Source: Candidatus Doudnabacteria bacterium (lineage in GTDB: Bacteria; Patescibacteriota; Doudnabacteria; UBA920; O2-02-FULL-48-8). Taken from it: 37,628 bases of DNA. The translations under genes were made by a program, and so were the position numbers. A model generated the notes under the pieces. That model worked only from the letters and a program-made list of their open reading frames with translations, had not been told where the DNA came from and ran no database searches. Shown here one piece after another: positions 1 through 6,731 of the stretch (position 1 is its first letter; each line of letters opens with the position of its first letter). Location of the stretch: NCBI GenBank assembly GCA_016199215.1, contig JACQHB010000004.1, positions 1 to 37,628 of the forward strand, in the 5' to 3' direction.

Positions 1-35
1 CAATTTGGCTTCAAAAAAATTGAAAAGTTGTTTAG

Positions 36-111
36 TGGTGCACCCGGCAGGGATCGAACCTGCAACCTTAGGTTCCGCAAACCTACGCTCTATCCATTGA
101 GCTACGGGTGC
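36..111 (-). tRNA. tRNA-Arg(GCG), CCA encoded
   Basis: Reverse strand GCACCCG TA GCTC AATGGATA GAGC G TAGGT TTGCGGA ACCTA AGGTT GCAGG TTCGATC CCTGC CGGGTGC A CCA; full cloverleaf, anticodon GCG. Confidence 0.95.
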
Positions 112-575
112 TAAAATTTGAGTTTTCTGGCGATTGAATCGGAAAACGATTCTTCACGATCCAGGTCTTCGATCAAATAATTCTTAAGGGCCATCTTTAC
201 CGCTAGCGGATCTTGAGACCCGAGTTCCAAAGTCACAAACCGGTTAATATAGGCACTGGTTTCAAAATTCAGGGTTTTTACCTGCGGCGGGGCATATACG
301 ATCCAGAAGGTTTTTATGGTTTTGTAGGGATAGACAACGTCGCCAACCACAATTCCGTTTGGAGTTATAATATGGGTTAATACTTTCGGTTTTTTGACTG
401 CAAAATAAGCGCTGAGTGCCGTCAAAAGGCCGAAAGTAATGATTGTTATTATGCTTTTTTGGTAAACCGCGTACGCGATCAGCGCGAGGCAGACGACTCC
501 GAATATTATAAACCAGGATCTGGGTTTGTCATGCTCTTTAAATTCCTGAGCTTGCCAAGAAATATTGTCGGACAT
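111..575 (-). CDS. Hypothetical membrane protein (two predicted TM segments)
   Basis: 154-aa ORF with hydrophobic stretches WFIIFGVVCLALIAYAVY and IITIITFGLLTALSAYFAV; stop overlaps the tRNA-Arg 5' end by 1 nt. Confidence 0.8.
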   Translation of the reverse strand: MSDNISWQAQEFKEHDKPRSWFIIFGVVCLALIAYAVYQKSIITIITFGLLTALSAYFAVKKPKVLTHIITPNGIVVGDVVYPYKTIKTFWIVYAPPQVKTLNFETSAYINRFVTLELGSQDPLAVKMALKNYLIEDLDREESFSDSIARKLKF

Positions 576-589
576 GGATTTTGTATTAT

Positions 590-677
590 TGGCGGAGAGT
601 GCAGGACTCGAACCTGCAAGTCCCTTGCGGGACCCTGGTTTTCAAGACCAGTGCCTTACCATTCGGCACAACTCTCC
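590..677 (-). tRNA. tRNA-Ser(TGA), CCA encoded
   Basis: Reverse strand GGAGAGTTGTGCCGAATGGTAAGGCACTGGTCTTGAAAACCAGGGTCCCGCAAGGGACTTGCAGGTTCGAGTCCTGCACTCTCCGCCA; long variable arm, loop CTTGAAA. Confidence 0.96.
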
Positions 678-756
678 AACTAGATAATAATAATTATAAC
701 ATTATATTGTGGATAATACAATTTGCTTCAGTATGCAATACTGATATACTTTATTT

Positions 757-1104
757 ATGAGAACAACACAAAGAAAGGGCGATATTGCTGTTTCAAGAGC
801 TATAGCGAGATTTACATCTATGGGTTATGATGTTTCTTTGCCTTTTACAGAATCGGCATCTTATGATTTGATCGTGGATACTGGTCAAGAAATCGTCCGG
901 GTCCAAGTTAGATATTGCGGAGTACATGAAGTAGCTCTTCGGAGAATACACTCTAATTCAAAAGGTTATGTTGTTAAGAAAACAAAGAACGGTGCTTATG
1001 ATTGGCTTTATATCTATAAAAGTACTGGTGAAGAATATTTAATAAAACAGTGTTTGGCAAATCGAAATTCGCTTGTTCCAAAACCAGAATATTTAATAGT
1101 ATAA
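757..1104 (+). CDS. PD-(D/E)XK group I intron endonuclease-like protein (PDDEXK_5 / I-Ssp6803I-like)
   Basis: 115 aa; GDIAVSRAIARFTSMGYDVSLPFTESASYDLIVDTGQEIVRVQVR resembles the PDDEXK_5 core (YDLIVD ... VQVK/R). Confidence 0.75.
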   Translation: MRTTQRKGDIAVSRAIARFTSMGYDVSLPFTESASYDLIVDTGQEIVRVQVRYCGVHEVALRRIHSNSKGYVVKKTKNGAYDWLYIYKSTGEEYLIKQCLANRNSLVPKPEYLIV

Positions 1105-1108
1105 AGAA

Positions 1109-1135
1109 AAAGCCGCGTTTACCGCGGCCTTTTCT
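1109..1135 (+). terminator. Intrinsic terminator after the PDDEXK gene
   Basis: AAAAAGCCGCGTTTACCGCGGCCTTTTCTT hairpin plus T-rich tract. Confidence 0.7.
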
Positions 1136-1174
1136 TCATATGATTTTTCCGTCTTCGCGCAAGGCTTCGACGGA

Positions 1175-1200
1175 TCCACCATAGCTTTAGCGAAGGTGGA
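1175..1200. repeat. Palindromic repeat, TTCGCTAAAGC family
   Basis: TCCACCATAGCTTTAGCGAAGGTGGA; same core as 4620-4645 and 17495-17520. Confidence 0.7.
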
Positions 1201-1262
1201 CAGCCCCCCATTTGGGGTTGGTTTCTTAAAAAGGCTGATCATTAATTACCGTCAATCGGCCA

Positions 1263-1298
1263 CCCGATCATTCGATCGGGCCCGGTCGAATGACCGGG
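1263..1298. repeat. Two abutting perfect 7-bp hairpins
   Basis: CCCGATC-ATTC-GATCGGG followed directly by CCCGGTC-GAAT-GACCGGG. Confidence 0.7.
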
Positions 1299-1339
1299 TA
1301 ATTAGCAAAAATTTATTTGTTCCATTCCTGGAACGCTTA

Positions 1340-1481
1340 CCCCGTATATCAACTTCGATAATGGTCGGGGTTAGCTTTTGCTTACTGCTGTAGCCTGTGT
1401 ATCCGTTTTAGTATTTTTAATCTTGAAGCTTTTGTGTATTCGACCATTGAATTGCAAAAGCATCGAAGTTGTATTACGGGG
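1340..1481. mobile_element. MITE-like element C (142 bp, 20-bp imperfect TIR, 4-bp direct repeat CTTA)
   Basis: CTTA|CCCCGTATATCAACTTCGAT ... ATCGAAGTTGTATTACGGGG|CTTA; no ORF. Confidence 0.6.
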
Positions 1482-1482
1482 C

Positions 1483-2415
1483 TTACTGTGATTCCGCGGA
1501 AGTAGGAGAATCGACCAAGGTAATTTCTAAGGCGAAAGTCTTGTTGTCTTTAGTCTGTCCTCTGACGCTCACGACCAAATCAATTTTAAGCTCATCCGCC
1601 TTGATATTCACATATGAGGTATCGGAAGATAGATAGAATTTTACCGCGCCGATAGAGATTGACGTATCAGAAACCGCGGTAAGCTTGCCCGTTGCCGTCA
1701 CTTCATCCAGGTTGATTGGGTTATCACTTTCAACCTGCAAGCCGGCCCTTTCGATATTTTGTAATGCTTCTTCCTTGCTGATTTTGGTAACCTCGACTGC
1801 TTTTTCCAGTTCGAGTCTGACTTCTCCTTCTGTATTGATTGAAGCGGTCTGCAGTTTAGTATTTAAATCTTTAAGTTTGTTAACAAGAGCTGCCTTTGGT
1901 TTTGGAGATGAGGCGGCGGCTGTTGCGGTTTTTTGCAGATCTTTCACGGTTTCGGCCACGATTTTTTGGGTTTCTTCATTTGAAAGCCTGCCTTCTTCGT
2001 TCTGCTCCAAAATTTTCTCCAATTCCATAACACGATTTTCCGCGAACTTCAATTGTAAATTGGCCTTCTTTGATTCGTCCCTTGTGAGTTTAAGTTCGAT
2101 ATTTTCAACAATTCTTTTGAGTGGATAGATTGTCTGTCCGGGGCTGCTTTGAAGCGCGGCGATTGCCGTGCCCATTGCCAGGCTTACCAAAATCAACCCA
2201 GTTCCTATAAGGCCGGCTGTTATTCTTAATGTTCTGAAAGACCCTATGAAGTATGAAGCAAACCTTTGTTCTTTTTCTGGTTCTGCCACACGCGAGATTT
2301 TATCCATAATTTTGCTTCGAAGAATAGCAAAATCCGGCAAATCAAGCCTTGCCTTAGGCACCAAACTAAGTTTCTGGATTATTTCCTCGTCAGTTAATTT
2401 ATTGGATTTAATCAT
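1483..2415 (-). CDS. DUF5667-like membrane protein, putative anti-sigma partner
   Basis: 310 aa; one TM segment, then SSPGQTIYPLKRIVENIELKLTRDESKKANLQLKFAENRVMELE; overlaps the sigma gene by 4 nt. Confidence 0.75.
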   Translation of the reverse strand: MIKSNKLTDEEIIQKLSLVPKARLDLPDFAILRSKIMDKISRVAEPEKEQRFASYFIGSFRTLRITAGLIGTGLILVSLAMGTAIAALQSSPGQTIYPLKRIVENIELKLTRDESKKANLQLKFAENRVMELEKILEQNEEGRLSNEETQKIVAETVKDLQKTATAAASSPKPKAALVNKLKDLNTKLQTASINTEGEVRLELEKAVEVTKISKEEALQNIERAGLQVESDNPINLDEVTATGKLTAVSDTSISIGAVKFYLSSDTSYVNIKADELKIDLVVSVRGQTKDNKTFALEITLVDSPTSAESQ

Positions 2416-2960
2416 GTCTTCTTTTTTCGATTAAGCAAAGTCTTTAATTTAAGGATTGCTCTGTGCTGGATTACTCTTACCGATCCTTCGGTTTTATTCA
2501 TCAACAACGCGATTTCTTCATTCGTCAAATCTTCAAAGAATCTATACCGGATGATCTGCTGTTGGTCTTTTGGGAGGCTTGCGACCAGGTCAACAATTTT
2601 CCGCTGTTCAATATCCAGATTCAGTTCATCAATCGCGCTTGCTCCGTCCTCCAGAAGAAATTCCTCCACTTCATCCAGGCAGACCTGGCTCTTCCTTACT
2701 CGGTAGTAATCAATGATGTTGTTTTTGGCTATTTGATAAAGCCAGGTGCTTAAGGCTTTTGCGGAGTTGACTTGGCTTATCTTCAGCCACGCTTTGACAA
2801 ATGTGTCGGAAAGGATGTCTTCTGCTACTTCTTTATGCCCGGTCCGGAAGAAGATAAATTTGTAGATCGGCTCGGAATAAAAGTCATAGATCCGGGCGAA
2901 CGCCTCCTGATCAGCCGATTTTGCTTTATTAAAGGAGATATTTAATTCTTCTTCTGTCAT
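2412..2960 (-). CDS. RNA polymerase sigma factor, ECF (sigma-70) family
   Basis: 182 aa; FARIYDFYSEPIYKFIFFRTGHKEVAEDILSDTFVKAWLKI (region 2) and LPKDQQQIIRYRFFEDLTNEEIALLMNKTEGSVRVIQHRAILKL (region 4). Confidence 0.93.
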   Translation of the reverse strand: MTEEELNISFNKAKSADQEAFARIYDFYSEPIYKFIFFRTGHKEVAEDILSDTFVKAWLKISQVNSAKALSTWLYQIAKNNIIDYYRVRKSQVCLDEVEEFLLEDGASAIDELNLDIEQRKIVDLVASLPKDQQQIIRYRFFEDLTNEEIALLMNKTEGSVRVIQHRAILKLKTLLNRKKKT

Positions 2961-3047
2961 ATATTAAGACGGATTAGGCCACGTTTTGTTACAGTGTCAA
3001 TTCAGGACAATTTGAATTGTAACATAAAAAAGGCCATTTAAAGAAAA

Positions 3048-3076
3048 TTGACCCTATGTCCAATCTGGGATAAAAT
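3048..3076 (+). promoter_or_regulatory. Sigma-70-type promoter upstream of the tRNA-Ser half copy
   Basis: TTGACC - N17 - TAAAAT. Confidence 0.7.
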
Positions 3077-3092
3077 ATATAAGCTTTTATTG

Positions 3093-3128
3093 TGGAGAGT
3101 TGGCCGAGTGGCTTAAGGCAGCGGTTTG
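3093..3128 (+). pseudogene. Truncated tRNA-Ser(GCT) 5' half (36-bp direct repeat)
   Basis: TGGAGAGTTGGCCGAGTGGCTTAAGGCAGCGGTTTG, identical to 3429-3464, stops after G34 of the anticodon. Confidence 0.95.
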
Positions 3129-3177
3129 TGTCCCTACGGGACATCTCCCGAAGGCAGACTAAACTTCCAAAGCAATC

Positions 3178-3423
3178 ATGTTCTGCGTATACTTTTTGAA
3201 AAGCTTAAAGAATAACGATCTTTACATTGGCTCATGTGAAGACATAACTGTTAGACTAAATAGACATAATCGAGGATTGGTAAGATCGACAAAGGCTTAT
3301 AAACCCTGGTATTTGGTAGGTCAAGAGGAATACAATTCTCGGAGCGATGCGGTAAGAAGAGAGAGATCTTTAAAAACCGGGCAGCAGAGAGAACTTTTAA
3401 AAAAGAAGTATAGAGATTTTTAA
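3178..3423 (+). CDS. GIY-YIG nuclease domain protein (small, UvrC N-terminal-like)
   Basis: 81 aa; FCVYFLKSLKNNDLYIGSCEDITVRLNRHNRG ... RSDAVRRERSLKT. Confidence 0.9.
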   Translation: MFCVYFLKSLKNNDLYIGSCEDITVRLNRHNRGLVRSTKAYKPWYLVGQEEYNSRSDAVRRERSLKTGQQRELLKKKYRDF

Positions 3424-3429
3424 TGTCAT

Positions 3430-3521
3430 GGAGAGTTGGCCGAGTGGCTTAAGGCAGCGGTTTGCTAAACCGCGGGGATCTAAAAAGTCCCGCACAGGTT
3501 CGAATCCTGTACTCTCCGCCA
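3430..3521 (+). tRNA. tRNA-Ser(GCT), CCA encoded
   Basis: GGAGAGTTGGCCGAGTGGCTTAAGGCAGCGGTTTGCTAAACCGC ... GTTCGAATCCTGTACTCTCCGCCA. Confidence 0.96.
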
Positions 3522-3540
3522 CATTTTCAACTTTGAACTT

Positions 3541-4512
3541 ATGAATATCTATCCTAAAAAATTACTGCCTGGTGATGAGGTTAGAGTGATAGCCCCTGCT
3601 AAGAGTTTCAAATCTTTTTTTCCTGAAGAAAAAAGAACTCATGCAATACAAAAACTTGAAGCATTAGACTTGAAGGTAAGTTTTGGTAAATACGTCAATG
3701 AAGTAGATGAATTTGAATCTACTACCGTTGAGCATAGATTAGAAGATTTACATGATGCTTTTTCTAATAAAAATGTAAAAGCAATTCTAACTGTTTTAGG
3801 AGGTTCAACTTCCAATCAGCTTTTGAAGTTTATTGATTATAAACTGATAAGAAGTAATCCAAAAATATTATGTGGACTATCTGACATAACAGCTCTTGCA
3901 AATGCGATTTATTGTAAAACAGGATTAGTTACATACTCTGGTCCACATTTCACTCTTTTTGGTGCGGATAAGGCTGTCGAGTATACAATTAATTATTTTA
4001 AAAAATGTTTATTCTCCGAAGACGCTTTTGAGGTAATGCCATCAGAAACTTTCTGCGATAAGAGATGGGATGCCGAAGAAATAAAAAACGAAGGCTATTG
4101 GACAGTCAACCAAGGAGAAGTTCAAGGAACAATCCTTGGCGGCAACCTTTTAACTTTTAAGTATTTGCAGGGCACTGATTTTGCTCCTGACTTAACTGAT
4201 AGTATTTTATTTTTGGAGGACAACGATAAAGAAAACTTTCGAGCATTTGAAAATCAATTACAGTCCCTAATAAATCAACCTGATTTTATTAAAATCAGAG
4301 GTATTATAATTGGTCGATTCCAGAAAGGCAGTGGAATGACAAAGGATTTGCTAACTAAGATTGTAAGAACTAAACGGGAGTTGGACAACATCCCAGTCGC
4401 TGCAAATATTGATTTTGGCCATACTACACCTACGATCACTTTCCCAATTGGCGGAGAAGTTGAGCTGGTGGTTACAGAAATAAGCCAGCGTATTAATATT
4501 GCTAAACATTAG
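3541..4512 (+). CDS. S66 family peptidase (LD-carboxypeptidase / MccF-like)
   Basis: 323 aa; LLPGDEVRVIAPAKS, LTVLGGSTSNQLL, KILCGLSDITALANAI, SGPHF. Confidence 0.85.
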   Translation: MNIYPKKLLPGDEVRVIAPAKSFKSFFPEEKRTHAIQKLEALDLKVSFGKYVNEVDEFESTTVEHRLEDLHDAFSNKNVKAILTVLGGSTSNQLLKFIDYKLIRSNPKILCGLSDITALANAIYCKTGLVTYSGPHFTLFGADKAVEYTINYFKKCLFSEDAFEVMPSETFCDKRWDAEEIKNEGYWTVNQGEVQGTILGGNLLTFKYLQGTDFAPDLTDSILFLEDNDKENFRAFENQLQSLINQPDFIKIRGIIIGRFQKGSGMTKDLLTKIVRTKRELDNIPVAANIDFGHTTPTITFPIGGEVELVVTEISQRINIAKH

Positions 4513-4619
4513 TATTGTAGAATTATTTTTGAAGTGTCAAACCATTCCGGATAAGCTTTATACATAGCCCTCAATTCCAGTATTATTTATCAATAATTAA
4601 GAAGTTAAGAAGTTTTTTG

Positions 4620-4645
4620 CCGACCTTAGCTAAAGTTTCGGCGGG
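4620..4645. repeat. Palindromic repeat, TTCGCTAAAGC family (degenerate)
   Basis: CCGACCTTAGCTAAAGTTTCGGCGGG. Confidence 0.65.
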
Positions 4646-4714
4646 CCGCAGTCGGTTCAAAGTTCCGGCAATCGTCCCCGCCAGAGAATTAGTAATTGCC
4701 GTTTCTTACGAACT

Positions 4715-4918
4715 ATGAAAGAAAATATTTTAACAATCGTTGTCATAATCATCCTTACTGGTGCCTTGTATTTTATTTTTCGCAGAGGTGGATCAAGTCC
4801 GCCCCGTCAAACTATTTCAAATTTTGGGGAATGTGCCAAAGCGGGTTATCCGATAGGGGAATCCTTTCCCCGGCAATGCTGGACTCCTGACGGCAAGCGT
4901 TTTGTTGAAGGCCAATAA
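4715..4918 (+). CDS. Small membrane-anchored protein with Cys motif
   Basis: 67 aa; N-terminal TM, C-terminal NFGECAKAGYPIGESFPRQCWTPDGKRFVE. Confidence 0.7.
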   Translation: MKENILTIVVIIILTGALYFIFRRGGSSPPRQTISNFGECAKAGYPIGESFPRQCWTPDGKRFVEGQ

Positions 4919-4933
4919 TTCCGATTATAAAAA

Positions 4934-4990
4934 AAACGAACCGCTTGATCGACGCCAGTCTTACGACTGGCACACGACCGAGCGGTTTTG
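4934..4990 (-). terminator. Intrinsic terminator of the 5007-5822 gene
   Basis: Minus strand CCGCTCGGTCG ... GCCAGTCgtaaGACTGGC ... CGATCAAGCGG followed by a T-run. Confidence 0.8.
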
Positions 4991-5006
4991 AAAACGATGT
5001 GCGCCG

Positions 5007-5822
5007 TTAGGAGCGGGGTGCAGAAGTTGAAAAGTTTTCCGAATACTCGCGCCGATATTGGGCGAGGTCGGTCTTCTCGATCTCGTTCAGTGGACGCCCC
5101 TGGTTGGTCTTCGCTTGACGATCCAGCCAGTTGAGCCGCTGGATGTACTTTGTCCGGCCTCCCCAACGATCTGCCCGTGCCGTAATCGAACTCGCCGCGA
5201 CGTATGGCGAAGTGATCGCGGACAGCTGGGGTCTTGGCGTCGTAATGTTGGGAACCCAATCCTTCGGCGGCATGACGTCGCGAGCCAAGTCGACCGGAAC
5301 GCCGAGGACTCCATTCTTGTCATGCAGGAACACGACCCCTTTATTGCCTGAAGGGTCCACAGCGTCCTGCAGGACCGTCAACATGGAATTCAGGTCCGTC
5401 CGCGACATCGTCGTCGCAGCCTGGGACGCTACCATCTCCCTGGCCTCGACTCCCGGGTCCAGCTTGTCTGCCAGCTTCCGTAAGGTCTTGCCATAGAGAC
5501 GGCTGGCCGTGGACATCTCCTCTGCCAGCTTGCCCTGTGAGGGGTTGTCCTCGACAGCAGCCGAGGCGCTTTCGTAGAACGCGGAGAGCGATTCCTGCGC
5601 TCCCTTGGTGTCTCCGTTCTTGTAAGCTTCCTCCAGCTGGCTGAACGCCTTGTGCGAGGCGTCGCCGGGCTTGCCCTTGCCAAAGAGCGAGTAGACCCGG
5701 CTGACGGCCTTGCTGCCGCCCGCCGCGTATGTGGCGGCGCCGCCGGCGATTCCGAATACCAGCAACGCCAGCAACAGGATTCCAAGTACCTTGGCAATCT
5801 TCCTTGCGGTTCTCTTGATCAT
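5007..5822 (-). CDS. Hypothetical membrane-anchored protein in a GC-rich cassette
   Basis: Starts MIKRTARKIAKVLGILLLALLVFGIAGG; perfect SD AAGGAGG 6 nt upstream; GC-rich codon usage unlike its neighbours. The track's 5906 start lies upstream of this SD. Confidence 0.8.
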   Translation of the reverse strand: MIKRTARKIAKVLGILLLALLVFGIAGGAATYAAGGSKAVSRVYSLFGKGKPGDASHKAFSQLEEAYKNGDTKGAQESLSAFYESASAAVEDNPSQGKLAEEMSTASRLYGKTLRKLADKLDPGVEAREMVASQAATTMSRTDLNSMLTVLQDAVDPSGNKGVVFLHDKNGVLGVPVDLARDVMPPKDWVPNITTPRPQLSAITSPYVAASSITARADRWGGRTKYIQRLNWLDRQAKTNQGRPLNEIEKTDLAQYRREYSENFSTSAPRS

Positions 5823-5939
5823 TGTCTGCCTCCTTCTAGGCTGTGACGAACAAAATTGGCGTGAAAAAATCAACCGCACCACGCGATTGACCGTAAACCT
5901 TAGCATATAATCTTGGTCTTTGTCAATGCCCTTAGTTGA

Positions 5940-6680
5940 TTATCCGTGAGCGACTGCGATGGCCCACACCTCAAGGGCTTTGTTTTTTTTCAAAAGTTTT
6001 GCGATTTCGTTCATGGTGGCGCCTGAAGTCACCACGTCGTCAACCAGCAGGAATTTTTTTCCCGCGGCTGCTTCAGACGTTTTAATCGCGAAAGCGTTTT
6101 CTAGATTGCGTTTCCGTTCATCTCGTGTCAGTTTTATCTGCGGTTTCGTATTCTTGGCCCTTGATACCAGATTTTCGTCGATTGGAAGATTGAGCCTGTC
6201 GGCAACAATTTTGCTTAAGAGCTGGGCTTGGTTAAAACCCCGCCAGGCAAAACGATTTTTATGAAGTGGGATGGGAATGATTGTAAATTCGGAAAAGTAA
6301 TCAGATAAATTCAAACTGACGATTTCATCTGAAATAATTCTTCCCAAAGATTCAGCTAAGTCAGAAACAAATTTATATTTAAAAATTCCTATCAGATTAT
6401 CAACGTCTTGGTTGGAATAGGGAAGAGCGCAAACAAGGCCGTCAACCGTGTTTCTTGTAGTACAATCCGGATGGGTTTTGCCAAAAGCCGAGGGCAGTTG
6501 GCAGACAATGCATTTCTGATGCGGCACCTTGGGCAGTTTTTCAAGGCAATTCTGGCATAAAAAAAAGCCTTCCTTGCCGCAGACAACGCAGGAAATAGGG
6601 AAGACTAGGTCTATGGTTGATTGTCCCAGTGTCTTTAAGAAACTGTTAACTTTTAACCATTGACCATTAACTGCTCGCAT
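5940..6680 (-). CDS. comF: ComF family amidophosphoribosyltransferase-like protein
   Basis: 246 aa; CVVCGKEGFFLCQNCLEKLPKVPHQKCIVC zinc motif and FLLVDDVVTSGATMNEIAKLLK. Confidence 0.92.
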   Translation of the reverse strand: MRAVNGQWLKVNSFLKTLGQSTIDLVFPISCVVCGKEGFFLCQNCLEKLPKVPHQKCIVCQLPSAFGKTHPDCTTRNTVDGLVCALPYSNQDVDNLIGIFKYKFVSDLAESLGRIISDEIVSLNLSDYFSEFTIIPIPLHKNRFAWRGFNQAQLLSKIVADRLNLPIDENLVSRAKNTKPQIKLTRDERKRNLENAFAIKTSEAAAGKKFLLVDDVVTSGATMNEIAKLLKKNKALEVWAIAVAHG

Positions 6681-6731
6681 TTTTGTTTTCGTTAATAGTT
6701 AAGAGTCAATAGTTATTGTTATAGTTATTGT

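Noticed and set aside
1196-1393. 65-aa plus-strand ORF
   Set aside because: Runs through terminators, tandem hairpins and element C; not protein-like.
3129-3177. Intact group I intron in tRNA-Ser
   Set aside because: Only a possible R-like GGCAGACTAAA and one hairpin are present; no P, Q or S elements or 3' splice context were found, so kept only as a hypothesis.
4846-5797. Several overlapping ORFs on both strands (4846..5259, 5087..5323, 5131..5496, 5429..5797)
   Set aside because: GC-rich gene at 5007-5822 generates shadow ORFs; only that frame has an SD and a signal-anchor start.
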